Below are positions 27,000 to 36,117 of a stretch of DNA of 64,000 nucleotides, one piece after another; within the stretch, counting starts at the first letter, position 1; every line of letters starts with the position of its first letter. This DNA comes from Flavobacterium paronense (lineage in GTDB: Bacteria; Bacteroidota; Bacteroidia; Flavobacteriales; Flavobacteriaceae): contig NZ_JAUFQN010000019.1 in the NCBI RefSeq assembly GCF_030409795.1, positions 930,001 to 994,000 on the forward strand, given 5' to 3'. A model generated the notes under the pieces. The model did not search any database and had not been told where the DNA came from. It was given only the letters and a program-made list of their open reading frames with translations. Both the position numbers and the translations under genes were made by a program.

Positions 27000-28403
27000 A
27001 TGATTCAATTTATATTAAACAACCAACTCATCAAAACCGACAAGCCAGCAAGTACCACTCTGCTGGATTTTGTTCGTTATGACGAAAACTTACGCGGCAC
27101 AAAAATAGGTTGCCGAGAAGGCGATTGCGGCGCTTGTACTGTTTTGATTGGCTCGATGAAAGAAGGAAAACTTGAGTACATGAGCGCCACTTCCTGCTTA
27201 ACGCCATTGCCAAACGTTCACGGAAAGCATGTTGTAACCGTCGAAGGATTGAACTTGCCCGACAAACTAAACCAAGCACAACAAGCTATGGTGGATTGCT
27301 CAGGAACCCAATGTGGATTCTGCACGCCGGGTTTTGTAAACTCAATGTGTGGCTATGCTTTGACGTGCGCCGAACCAACATTAGAAAGCGCTATCAGTGC
27401 CATTGATGGAAATATTTGTCGTTGCACGGGGTATAAAACCATTGAACGTGCATCGGGTCAATTGGCCAGTAAATTAATTTCAAAAGACCAAAATAATCCA
27501 ATCTCTTGGTTGGTAGCCAACGAATTTGTACCGGATTATTTTTTAACTATTGAAGAAAGAATAATGGCAATTCAAGCCAAAGAATATAAGTCGAACGGAC
27601 AAATACCTATAGGTGGTGGAACCGATTTGTATGTTCAAAAGCATGACGAATTGCACGATTTCGATTTGGATTATTTATTTGATAAAGATCATCTTAACGG
27701 AATTTCTTTCTACGGAAACACTTGCGTTTTAAAATCATCAGCAACAGTAACGGATTTAATTGAGAATAAAACCTTATTGGATGCCATTCCAAATTGGTAC
27801 CAATATTTAAAATTATTGTCATCAACACCAATCAGAAACATTGCAACCATAGCAGGAAACATTGCCAACGGTTCGCCAATTGGTGACTTTACCATTATTC
27901 TTTTGGCGATGAAAGCGGAACTGACGTTGACCAATAAAGTTAATGAAAGCCGAAAAGTAATGCTGAAAGATTTTTATTTGGGTTACAAAACCTTAGATAA
28001 AAAAGCAGACGAAATTATCAGCGAAATCGCTTTTAAAATGCCAACAAACGGAACGCTATTTAACTTCGAGAAAGTCTGTAAAAGACAATATCTAGACATT
28101 GCCAGTGTGAACTCAGCTATTACGGTTTCAAGTTTTGAAAATACTATTACCGAAGCTCATGCATCCATGGGTGGAGTAGGACCCATTCCGAAATATCTCG
28201 CGAAGACCAGCGAGTTTTTGGCAAACAAAGCAATCACAGTTTCAGTTATCAAAGAAGCGGAACAAATCCTGCAAACTGAATTATCACCAATAAGCGATGC
28301 GCGAGGATCCGAAGCCTATAAAAGATTATTGGGACGCCAATTATTCTTCAGCCATTTCATCACCCTTTTTCCTGAAACCATTAAAATGGACGACCTGATA
28401 TGA
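27000..28403 (+). CDS. xdhA: Xanthine dehydrogenase small subunit (2Fe-2S and FAD)
   Basis: 467 residues. The plant-type ferredoxin cluster is bound by C38, C43 and C46 (CREGDCGACTVL) and a later Cys; the second 2Fe-2S domain has CGFCTPGFVNS and ICRCTGY. A CO-dehydrogenase-type FAD domain follows with IPIGGGTDLYVQ and IRNIATIAGNIANGSPIGD, then the C-terminal CODH flavoprotein domain. It passes electrons from the molybdenum subunit to NAD. Stop and the xdhB start overlap (ATGA). Confidence 0.96.
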   Translation: MIQFILNNQLIKTDKPASTTLLDFVRYDENLRGTKIGCREGDCGACTVLIGSMKEGKLEYMSATSCLTPLPNVHGKHVVTVEGLNLPDKLNQAQQAMVDCSGTQCGFCTPGFVNSMCGYALTCAEPTLESAISAIDGNICRCTGYKTIERASGQLASKLISKDQNNPISWLVANEFVPDYFLTIEERIMAIQAKEYKSNGQIPIGGGTDLYVQKHDELHDFDLDYLFDKDHLNGISFYGNTCVLKSSATVTDLIENKTLLDAIPNWYQYLKLLSSTPIRNIATIAGNIANGSPIGDFTIILLAMKAELTLTNKVNESRKVMLKDFYLGYKTLDKKADEIISEIAFKMPTNGTLFNFEKVCKRQYLDIASVNSAITVSSFENTITEAHASMGGVGPIPKYLAKTSEFLANKAITVSVIKEAEQILQTELSPISDARGSEAYKRLLGRQLFFSHFITLFPETIKMDDLI

Positions 28404-30646
28404 TTAACATAGACGCACACAATCACGTAAAAGGAAAATCCATTTACCTTGATGATATTCAGGAACTGAACGGAACTTTATACGCATTGCCTTTCGATTC
28501 GACTGTAGCTCATGCCAAAATTAAGAGTATTGATTTTGCTGCCGCTTTGAATCATAAAGGAATTGTTTCAATCTTAACCGCCAAAGATGTTACAGGTTCA
28601 AACCAAATAGGAGGTATCATTCCAGATGAACCTTTATTTGCTGAAGATGAAGTGCACTTTCGTGGACAAGTAATCGCATTGATTGTTGGTACTTCTGAGC
28701 ATCATTGCCGTCAAGCGGCGAAACTGATTAAAGTCGAATACGAAGAACTTCCAGTAATTGTTGATCCAAGAGAAGCTCAGGCACAAGGGAAATTAATTGT
28801 ACCACCAAGACAGTTTAAATTAGGTGATACCGAATCGGCTTGGGCAAAATGCGACCATATATTTGAAGGTAGAAGCGACGTTAACGGACAAGAACATTTA
28901 TACATAGAAACACAAGGGGCTTATGCCAGACCAAAAGAAGACGAAAGCATAATCATATCCTCATCTACACAAGGACCAACTGCCGTTCAGCGAATGGTAG
29001 CACAGGTTTTGGGAATTCCAATGCATAAAATTGAGATTGACACCGTTCGTCTTGGTGGTGGTTTTGGAGGAAAAGAAGACCAAGCAACTCCTTGGGCTGT
29101 AATGGTAGCTTTAGCTTGCCAGATTTTGCACAAACCCGTAAAAATGGCGATGCATCGAATGGATGATATGCGAATGACAGGAAAAAGACATCCATATTCA
29201 GCTGATTTCAAAATTGGTTTGGATAAGAATTATAAAATAATCGCCTACGAAGTAACGCATTACCAAAATGCCGGAGCTGCAGCCGATTTGTCACCAGCAG
29301 TTATGGAGCGAACCTTATTTCATTCGACCAATGCGTATTTTGTTCCGAATGTGATTGCTAAAGCCTACAGTTGTAAAACCAATTTACCGCCAAACACCGC
29401 CTTCCGAGGATTTGGTGGACCGCAAGGAAAATTTGTTATAGAAGCCGCCATTGTAAAAGCTGCTGAAAGTTTGGGAATTTCTCCATCCGTAATCCAGAAA
29501 ACAAACTTGGTTGTTGACGGAGACGAATTATCGTACGGACAAATTCTGCAACAAGTTGAAGCAACTAATACATGGGAAACCTGTATGAAAAGCTACGACT
29601 ACGAAGCACAAAAGAATAGAGTAGAAGCCTTCAATAAAACCAATACGCGTTTCAAAAAAGGGTTGGCGATTCAACCGATTTGTTTCGGAATTTCGTTTAC
29701 CAATACCATGATGAATCACGCCCGTGCTTTGGTGCACATTTACCATGACGGAAGTGTTGTCGTAAGTACCGGCGGCGTCGAAATGGGACAAGGTTTGAAT
29801 ACCAAAATGCTTCAGATTGTGACCGAGACTTTTAGCATTAATGCGAATAAAGTCCGAATAGAATCTACGAATACATTGCGTGTTGCGAACACTTCTCCAA
29901 CAGCAGCAAGTGCCGGAGCCGACCTTAACGGAAAGGCTTTGCAGATGGCCTGCAACAATTTATTGGAACGATTAAAAGCGGTCGCTCAAAAAGAATACAC
30001 CGACCAAATCATTGAAGTCAAAGACGAAATGGTTTATGCTAATGAAATCAAAACGGATATTACTTGGAATGCATTAATTACAAGAGCTTTTACACAAAGA
30101 GTTGCGCTCTCTGAAAATGCTCATTATGCAACCCCAACAATCCATTACGATAAAACTAAAGAGAAAGGACATCCGTTTGCGTACCATGTTTACGGAACTT
30201 CCATTCACGAAGTTACCGTGGATTGTCTAAAAGGAACTTACGATTTTGATAGCGTAAACATCGTTCATGATTTCGGGAAAAGTATGAACCCAACCATTGA
30301 CAATGGTCAAATAGAAGGCGGGTTGGTACAAGGAATCGGTTGGATGACTTTAGAAGAGATTGTCTTTAACGACCAAGGAAGATTACTATCTAATGCACTT
30401 TCAACTTATAAAGTTCCAGATATTTATTCGGTGCCAAAGCAAATCAACATCCAACATCTGGAAACCGAAGGCCACGAACTAGCCATCAAAAAATCAAAAG
30501 CAGTAGGCGAGCCGCCATTGATGTATGGCATCGGAGCTTATTTCGCCATCAGAAATGCAGTAAAAGCTTTCAATCCTAATGTTGATTTAATCATAAATGC
30601 ACCTTATACTCCGGAAAAAGTTTTAATGGATTTATATAAAAAATAA
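28400..30646 (+). CDS. xdhB: Xanthine dehydrogenase molybdopterin-binding subunit
   Basis: 748 residues, typical XdhB length. Molybdopterin-binding segments RLGGGFGGKEDQA, AFRGFGGPQGKFVIEAA and GGVEMGQGLNTKMLQI, and the catalytic Glu in KAVGEPPLMYGIGAYFA. It hydroxylates hypoxanthine and xanthine to urate. No signal peptide, so cytoplasmic. Co-translated with xdhA; cofactor maturation is presumably served by XdhC, encoded divergently beyond the ureide operon at 37.8 kb. Confidence 0.96.
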   Translation: MINIDAHNHVKGKSIYLDDIQELNGTLYALPFDSTVAHAKIKSIDFAAALNHKGIVSILTAKDVTGSNQIGGIIPDEPLFAEDEVHFRGQVIALIVGTSEHHCRQAAKLIKVEYEELPVIVDPREAQAQGKLIVPPRQFKLGDTESAWAKCDHIFEGRSDVNGQEHLYIETQGAYARPKEDESIIISSSTQGPTAVQRMVAQVLGIPMHKIEIDTVRLGGGFGGKEDQATPWAVMVALACQILHKPVKMAMHRMDDMRMTGKRHPYSADFKIGLDKNYKIIAYEVTHYQNAGAAADLSPAVMERTLFHSTNAYFVPNVIAKAYSCKTNLPPNTAFRGFGGPQGKFVIEAAIVKAAESLGISPSVIQKTNLVVDGDELSYGQILQQVEATNTWETCMKSYDYEAQKNRVEAFNKTNTRFKKGLAIQPICFGISFTNTMMNHARALVHIYHDGSVVVSTGGVEMGQGLNTKMLQIVTETFSINANKVRIESTNTLRVANTSPTAASAGADLNGKALQMACNNLLERLKAVAQKEYTDQIIEVKDEMVYANEIKTDITWNALITRAFTQRVALSENAHYATPTIHYDKTKEKGHPFAYHVYGTSIHEVTVDCLKGTYDFDSVNIVHDFGKSMNPTIDNGQIEGGLVQGIGWMTLEEIVFNDQGRLLSNALSTYKVPDIYSVPKQINIQHLETEGHELAIKKSKAVGEPPLMYGIGAYFAIRNAVKAFNPNVDLIINAPYTPEKVLMDLYKK

Positions 30647-30650
30647 AGAG

Positions 30651-31175
30651 ATGGCTAATATTGAAATAAGCAAAGTAACGCTAAGCGATATAGACCAGTT
30701 GCAAAAAATTGGCAGACAAACTTTTCAGGAAACATTTTCAGAAGCTAACTCTGAAGAGAATATGCAGAATTATCTGCAGGAAGGATTTTCTATAGAAAAA
30801 CTAACTACTGAACTTAACGATGAAAACTCCGAATTTTATTTTGCTACACTTGATAAAGTAATAATAGGTTACTTAAAGCTCAACTTTGGAGAATCACAAA
30901 CGGAATTAAAGGACAGCAAAGCTCTTGAAATAGAACGAATCTATGTGTTGAAAGAGTTTTTCGGAAAAAGCGTTGGCCAATTATTATATGACAAAGCAAT
31001 ACAAATAGCAAGACATAAAGAGGCCGAGTATGTTTGGTTAGGAGTTTGGGAAGAAAATCCAAGGGCAATAAGCTTCTATAAGAAAAATGGTTTCATAGAG
31101 TTCGATAAACACATTTTCAAATTAGGAGATGACGAACAAACAGACATAATGATGAAACTCAAATTGAGTAATTGA
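30651..31175 (+). CDS. GNAT acetyltransferase, PaiA-like (polyamine acetyltransferase)
   Basis: 174 residues. The alignable segments LQKIGRQTFQETFSEANSEE near the N-terminus, ALEIERIYVLKEFFGKSVGQ (acetyl-CoA loop) and YVWLGVWEENPRAISFYKKN closely follow Bacillus subtilis PaiA, a spermidine/spermine N-acetyltransferase. It starts 4 nt after xdhB, so it shares the guanine-xanthine transcript. Its link to purine catabolism is unexplained; polyamine acetylation is family knowledge, not shown here. Confidence 0.8.
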   Translation: MANIEISKVTLSDIDQLQKIGRQTFQETFSEANSEENMQNYLQEGFSIEKLTTELNDENSEFYFATLDKVIIGYLKLNFGESQTELKDSKALEIERIYVLKEFFGKSVGQLLYDKAIQIARHKEAEYVWLGVWEENPRAISFYKKNGFIEFDKHIFKLGDDEQTDIMMKLKLSN

Positions 31176-31253
31176 ATGTGATGAAATAAAACGCAACCAC
31201 TATTAATAAGGTTTTCTAAACCAATAAAAAAAAACATCAGCAACTTCCTTTCT

Positions 31254-31314
31254 AAACCTCCGCATCTTTAAAGTAAAACCTCCGCATCTTTGATTCGAAA
31301 GATGCGGAGGTTTT
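31254..31314 (+). terminator. Strong terminator with a duplicated left arm
   Basis: A perfect 17-bp stem (31275-31291 with 31298-31314; core CCTCCGCATCTTT/AAAGATGCGGAGG) with loop GATTCG and a T6 tail ends the guaD-xdhAB-paiA operon. An extra copy of the left arm, AAACCTCCGCATCTTT, lies at 31254-31269, 5 nt before the stem, and could compete for the right arm. Confidence 0.85.
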
Positions 31315-31360
31315 TTAGCCCTTGTATTTACTGGGCTTCACAAAGGAGAATTGCATAAAA

Positions 31361-31386
31361 AAACCGCACCATTAATAATGCGGTTT
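31361..31386 (-). terminator. Terminator of the ureide (allB to DUF6986) operon
   Basis: Stem AAACCGCA/TGCGGTTT (8 bp) with loop CCATTAATAA; on the minus strand it is followed by a T7 run, as expected for the end of the DUF6986 gene. Confidence 0.7.
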
Positions 31387-31434
31387 CTTTATAATAGTTA
31401 GTTAACTGCTAACTAATATCTGAACACTGAACAC

Positions 31435-32769
31435 TTATTTCCCAGCTCTATTCTCTAAAATCTTTTTAAACGAACGCCCTCTAATTTCATCTAAAGTCAA
31501 GCCAGTTGCTAAAACTTCTTCTTCGGTAATCGCGCCGCTGTTTAAAGCTCTAAGGAAATAGTTTAATAATCCTTGTCCCGTTGCAGCATCATCAAATACA
31601 TCGCCAATCAAAGTAGCACGCGCCGCTTTTTCTACAAACGTTTTCAAACGATCCACGGCATCATCATAACTTTCCAAAAAGAAAGCATACACCGCTGCAT
31701 AACGCATTGGGAACTGCGCTGGGTTTAAATCCCAACCTTGGTAATAGCCATTCCACAACGAATGACGAATATGGTCATATCCTTTTTTCCAAGCTCTGTG
31801 AACCACTTCCATATTTTCTTTTTCTTGCTCTGGAGTTAAGTTACCACGGTGCGGACCAATAGGCATCGTATTCGTAGCGCCATCGCTCAACCAGATGCCG
31901 GTGTGAGCCAAAGCCACTTTGGTTACGTGATGCGCAAAATCACAAACAGGATGATCCATTTCTTGGTATTTTGCCGTGATGCTGCAACTTGCTGTATAAT
32001 CATAAGTTCCGAAATGCATTGCGATGCAACGACCTTGAGCCGCTTTTATAAATCGGTATAATGGGTTTGTTCCGTCAATATCCATAATGGCTTGTGTGGT
32101 TTCTACCATCATTTCCATTTTTAGGGTTCCTTTTGCCAAACCTAATTCTTCTTCCAGAATCGTAAAGAAATTAGCCAAGGTTTCCGGTTGTTCCGGAATA
32201 GTAACTTTTGGCAACATTACTACAAAATTGTCCGGTAATTTGCCGTGAGTTGCTTTCACTAAAGTCGTTACAAAAATATCCAAAGTACGCAAACCTCTTT
32301 CTTTCATTTCTTCAGTAAATGGTTTAATACGGATGCCTATAAAAGGAGAAAGTGTTTTGTCCTGCATGCCTTTGGCAACTTCTAAAGCGGTAGTAATAGC
32401 TGTTGCATCTTCTTCCTCGTTGCTTCGATTGCCGTAACCATCTTCAAAATCGATACGAAAATCTTCAATCGCTTCCGATTGTAGTTTGGCCACGACCTTA
32501 TCATAAATACGCTTGCTGAAATCAGTTCCGCCAGTCAAGCCAAAAGCTTTTCCAAAAACTTCATGATTGGGTGCATAGGTTTCTAATATCTCCAAAGCTC
32601 TTTGACCTAATAGGATAGGAGCATCCGATTTAAATAAGTTCGCTCCACCATACAGAGTATGCACAGGCTGACGATCACTTCGGTCACCCGGATATATTTC
32701 GTTGAAAGTCGAATTGGCTTTGCTTAAACTGTTGAACAATTGTTCTTTTTTATTACTAGGAATGGTCAT
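31435..32769 (-). CDS. DUF6986 protein, citrate-lyase beta/HpcH aldolase superfamily
   Basis: 444 residues. Although usually left as a domain of unknown function, it carries the CitE-type motif series: RIDFEDGYGNRSNEEEDA (residues 105-122; the metal-binding DLEDAV equivalent), FIGIRIKP (143-150), VVMLPKVTIPE (183-193), MMVETTQAIMDI (220-231) and MHFGTYDYTA (251-260; the FGxxDL equivalent). The C-terminus is longer than in CitE. CitE-like enzymes act on glyoxylate or acyl-CoA with Mg2+. It is the last gene of allB-alc-puuD-uraDH-DUF6986, so I infer a role in the fate of ureidoglycolate or glyoxylate. No signal peptide. Confidence 0.85.
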   Translation of the reverse strand: MTIPSNKKEQLFNSLSKANSTFNEIYPGDRSDRQPVHTLYGGANLFKSDAPILLGQRALEILETYAPNHEVFGKAFGLTGGTDFSKRIYDKVVAKLQSEAIEDFRIDFEDGYGNRSNEEEDATAITTALEVAKGMQDKTLSPFIGIRIKPFTEEMKERGLRTLDIFVTTLVKATHGKLPDNFVVMLPKVTIPEQPETLANFFTILEEELGLAKGTLKMEMMVETTQAIMDIDGTNPLYRFIKAAQGRCIAMHFGTYDYTASCSITAKYQEMDHPVCDFAHHVTKVALAHTGIWLSDGATNTMPIGPHRGNLTPEQEKENMEVVHRAWKKGYDHIRHSLWNGYYQGWDLNPAQFPMRYAAVYAFFLESYDDAVDRLKTFVEKAARATLIGDVFDDAATGQGLLNYFLRALNSGAITEEEVLATGLTLDEIRGRSFKKILENRAGK

Positions 32770-32826
32770 AATAATTATGAATTATATTTTGTCTATTATC
32801 TCTTATCTATTCGTCTCTTATCTTTT

Positions 32827-33669
32827 TCAGCTTCCCCTATAGGTACTGTATCCAAAAGGATTAACCAACAAAGGAACGTGATAATGCGTTTCATCAAAAG
32901 TGTTGAAAATGATTTCTACTTTTGGGTAAAAGGTCTTGGTATTTGCATAATAGTTTCCGGTATCGAAAACCATTTTATAAGTATCAGGTTTTAGGTTTCG
33001 CTCTTGGGGAAGTAAGTCCGGAATTCTGCCGTCACCATTGGTAATGCCTTGCGCGATGGTTTGCCAGATGTTATTTCTGAAAGCTTGTAATCGGATGGAA
33101 ATGTCCTTTCCTGGGATTCCAGTTGAGGTATCTAATACATGTGTTGTGATTTGGCTTACTTTCAGAAAACTAAAATCACCATCGGGTAGCATCTTTTTGA
33201 AACGGATGATAGAAATTTTCTGTTGTTCGCCCATCGCAATATGTAATTCTTCTTCAGCAGTATTTTGTAAACGGTCGTTCAATAACGCTAACATTTCTGT
33301 TGCAGATTTTCCGGTAGCGCAAACGATGAATATGAATCCGTTTTTGTTTTCATAATCGTTATTGGCTTTCGCCAAATGCTGTATCGTTTCCTGAGTCGCA
33401 ACTGCAACTCCGGCTTGTTCTTTACCGGCAAATTTTTCAGTTAGACTTTTAACATCGCCAATTTTTGGGTGATGGGTGAACGATTCCCGCCAATCAGCTT
33501 CAGTACAGTTGTCGTACCAAATCTTACTGGACAAATCCACCAATTGCTTTTCGGAAGCAAAAGGGAAGTGGCTCATCATTGCTAACGTCCATTTTTCCGA
33601 ACCGCAGCAGGCGAACAATTCTTTTTTCGCGGTTTCTTCGGGTAAGGTATTAAAGGCTACTAAATTCAT
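32827..33669 (-). CDS. Bifunctional OHCU decarboxylase / 5-hydroxyisourate hydrolase (UraD-UraH fusion)
   Basis: 280 residues. The first domain (about 1-165) is OHCU decarboxylase: THHPKIGD at 65-72 with catalytic His67, and GFIFIVCATGKSATEMLALL at 111-130. The second (about 171-280) is the transthyretin-like 5-hydroxyisourate hydrolase: ITTHVLDTSTGIPGKDISIR and the diagnostic C-terminus HYHVPLLVNPFGYSTYRGS. The fusion converts 5-hydroxyisourate to OHCU to S-allantoin, like plant allantoin synthase. No signal peptide. It lies 7 nt after puuD, which makes its substrate, and 57 nt before the DUF6986 gene. Confidence 0.95.
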   Translation of the reverse strand: MNLVAFNTLPEETAKKELFACCGSEKWTLAMMSHFPFASEKQLVDLSSKIWYDNCTEADWRESFTHHPKIGDVKSLTEKFAGKEQAGVAVATQETIQHLAKANNDYENKNGFIFIVCATGKSATEMLALLNDRLQNTAEEELHIAMGEQQKISIIRFKKMLPDGDFSFLKVSQITTHVLDTSTGIPGKDISIRLQAFRNNIWQTIAQGITNGDGRIPDLLPQERNLKPDTYKMVFDTGNYYANTKTFYPKVEIIFNTFDETHYHVPLLVNPFGYSTYRGS

Positions 33670-33676
33670 ATCGTCA

Positions 33677-35095
33677 TTATTTTAGGCTTGCACCTTGTTC
33701 AATCCAACATCTTATTGTATTGCGTTCTTCTTCAGTAATGTTGGTTTTATTGTTTTGAGGCATCGTTTTGGTAATGACCACTCGCTGCATAATCAAATCT
33801 CTTTTATTGTAAATATCCTGCGGCGTATCATATTTGACGCCATTCGGAGCTACTTTGTATACATCATCTGTTGGATTAGCAGAGTGACATTGTACGCAAC
33901 GTTTCTGAACAATTGCTTGTACTTCTACAATACTTACTTCTTTTTTACATTCATACGGATTAGTACTTGGTGCCGAAATAAAGCAAGCGGCAAGTAGAAT
34001 TATGACTGAAACCGGCAAAATCCAAACGTTGAGTTGGTTCTTTTCTTTTAAATTCAGATAGTGTTTTACTCCGGCTGCACCGAGAGAAATTATCGCCAAA
34101 ATCAACCACGGATATTCATAACCAAATGTCGACGGAAAGTGATTACTAACCATCACGAACAAAACGGGTAATGTAAAATAGTTATTGTGTAACGAACGCG
34201 CTAATGCTTTTTTACCCAAACTCGGGTCAAGCGGAATTCCTAATTTGGCACAACGCACCATTTCCTTTTGTCCCGGAATAATCACGAAGAAAACATTAGC
34301 AACCATAATACCGCCAATCATCGCTCCGAAGTGAATGTAAGCAGCTCTTGCACTAAAGACGTGGCAATAGAAAAAAGCAAATCCAATTAAAAAAGCAAAT
34401 CCAATCAAAGCAAAAGCTGTTTGGTTTTTGATCAAAGCCGATTTACACATGCGGTCGTAAATAATCCAAGCCACTACAAACGAACTTACACCAATCAAGA
34501 TTCCTTGTACAGCCGAAATATCTAAAACATTCTTGTCTATTAAAAACGCGGAAGCATTAAAATAATACACCACAAACAATAAGCAAAACCCAGAAAGCCA
34601 AGTAAAATAAGCTTCATATTTAAACCAATGCAAGTGTTTTGGAATCGTCTTTGGCGCTACTTTGTATTTCTCTAAATAATAAAATCCGCCTCCGTGAACC
34701 GCCCAAAGGTTTCCTGCTAATTCATCGCGTACATCTTCGGTTCGGTTCAAAGCGTTTTCAAGAAACACGAAATAGAAAGAAGCGCCAATCCAGGCAATTC
34801 CAAAGGTAATGTGCATCAAACGAATGACGATATTGAGCCATTCCATCATGTGACTTTCTAAAGGCGTTCCTTCAACTAGAATATACGTATTCACTAAAAT
34901 CCCAACAATCATTAGTAACATTCCGGCGTAGCAATAATTCAGGCTGGTGTTTCTGATGTCTTCGTCGCCTTCGGGGTTCTTTTGTGATTTTCCTTTGAGG
35001 AAGCTCGGCATTTTATAGGAGATATAGCCCAACGTAATCAATACGCTGAAATAAATAACATATAAAACGATTAATATAAAAGTACTAACTACCAC
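33677..35095 (-). CDS. puuD: Membrane urate hydroxylase PuuD with C-terminal cytochrome c
   Basis: 472 residues; start codon is GTG, overlapping the alc stop as TAGTG (35097-35093). Two N-terminal hydrophobic segments precede the PuuD core (IRLMHITFGIAWIGASFYFVF, shared length within the motif; WAVHGGGFYYLEKY), with about nine membrane spans in all. The soluble C-terminal domain has a heme c site CVQCH at 400-404 and a likely Met ligand at 445 (KTMPQNN). PuuD oxidises urate to 5-hydroxyisourate and passes electrons to the respiratory chain instead of making peroxide, as known for Agrobacterium PuuD. This replaces uricase in the pathway. Confidence 0.93.
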   Translation of the reverse strand: MVVSTFILIVLYVIYFSVLITLGYISYKMPSFLKGKSQKNPEGDEDIRNTSLNYCYAGMLLMIVGILVNTYILVEGTPLESHMMEWLNIVIRLMHITFGIAWIGASFYFVFLENALNRTEDVRDELAGNLWAVHGGGFYYLEKYKVAPKTIPKHLHWFKYEAYFTWLSGFCLLFVVYYFNASAFLIDKNVLDISAVQGILIGVSSFVVAWIIYDRMCKSALIKNQTAFALIGFAFLIGFAFFYCHVFSARAAYIHFGAMIGGIMVANVFFVIIPGQKEMVRCAKLGIPLDPSLGKKALARSLHNNYFTLPVLFVMVSNHFPSTFGYEYPWLILAIISLGAAGVKHYLNLKEKNQLNVWILPVSVIILLAACFISAPSTNPYECKKEVSIVEVQAIVQKRCVQCHSANPTDDVYKVAPNGVKYDTPQDIYNKRDLIMQRVVITKTMPQNNKTNITEEERNTIRCWIEQGASLK

Positions 35096-36117
35096 TATTT
35101 ACTGATTTTACCAAACAATCTCAAACGACTGATACCTCCGTCAGGGAAGATATTTAACCTAACATGGGTGATTGCGTTATGAGTATTAATTTCTTTTACA
35201 TATTCATGCTCGTTATCGGCACTTAATTTTTGTTGCGGTAATAGTGTCTGCCAATTACCATTATTGATAACAGCTGTATCATTATCGCTTACGCAAAATT
35301 CAATCGAACAACTATCAGGATAATTGCCTTTGAAATGACAAGTGTCAACAATGATTTTATCAACTGTTCCTTTGTGAGCTAATTTCAAAATCACCCAGTC
35401 GCGGTTGTTTGGTGTTCTGTTACGTTTGGTTTCCCAGCCGTCACCCATATTGGCGCCACGGTTAGGCATAATCAAATTACTCATGGCACTAAAGAACATA
35501 TCATTGCAGGCAATGGCTTGTCCACCATTAATTGCCGCTGCTAAATCTATAGTTTCAGAAGTGGAAACGACATCCCAGTTTTTGAAAACTTCTCCGTAAA
35601 CTCTAAAACGCGCAACGCCACCATCTGGATATATGTGTAAACGTAAGTGGGTATAGATTTCATTGCTTTGACATTCATAGAAGTTCTGTGAGCCTGCATC
35701 CAAATGAGACTTTGGAAGGATTTCTTTCCATGCTAAATGCTCCCAATCGGTTATTTCATCGGCATTCGTCAAATTAATAGCCTCAATCGAAGCATGAGGT
35801 GGGTGATTGCCCAAAAAGAAATTAGTATCTATATCAAAACCAGTAATCTTTCCAGAAGTTGCCAATTGAATGATAGCCCAATCGTGTCCCGGAGTTCTTT
35901 TTCGGCGACTTTCCCAGCCGTCCATCCATTTGCCTCTGTCAGTATATTTATCGGTAATAAAAATGCCTCTTGTTGGCAGAATTAAATTTTCTTTTTCGGC
36001 AAAGAAATCATCGGTTGCATATAAAACCTTTCCGCCTAATCGTTCTGCGGCTAAGTCGGTTAGTGCTGTAAATGATGGTGCTTCTTTTATAATCTCGGTT
36101 ACTTTTGCAAAAGCCAT
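35095..36117 (-). CDS. alc: Allantoicase
   Basis: 340 residues built from two homologous jelly-roll repeats. The first has KWMDGWESRRKRTPGHDWAI and FFLGNHPPHASIEAI, the second MGDGWETKRNRTPNNRDWVI and CHFKGNYPDSCSIEF; each is followed by LRLHIYPDGGVARFRVYG or VRLNIFPDGGISRLRLFG. This duplicated layout is diagnostic. The enzyme hydrolyses allantoate to ureidoglycolate and urea. The 5' end overlaps allB by 19 nt, and the 3' end overlaps puuD. Confidence 0.96.
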   Translation of the reverse strand: MAFAKVTEIIKEAPSFTALTDLAAERLGGKVLYATDDFFAEKENLILPTRGIFITDKYTDRGKWMDGWESRRKRTPGHDWAIIQLATSGKITGFDIDTNFFLGNHPPHASIEAINLTNADEITDWEHLAWKEILPKSHLDAGSQNFYECQSNEIYTHLRLHIYPDGGVARFRVYGEVFKNWDVVSTSETIDLAAAINGGQAIACNDMFFSAMSNLIMPNRGANMGDGWETKRNRTPNNRDWVILKLAHKGTVDKIIVDTCHFKGNYPDSCSIEFCVSDNDTAVINNGNWQTLLPQQKLSADNEHEYVKEINTHNAITHVRLNIFPDGGISRLRLFGKISK

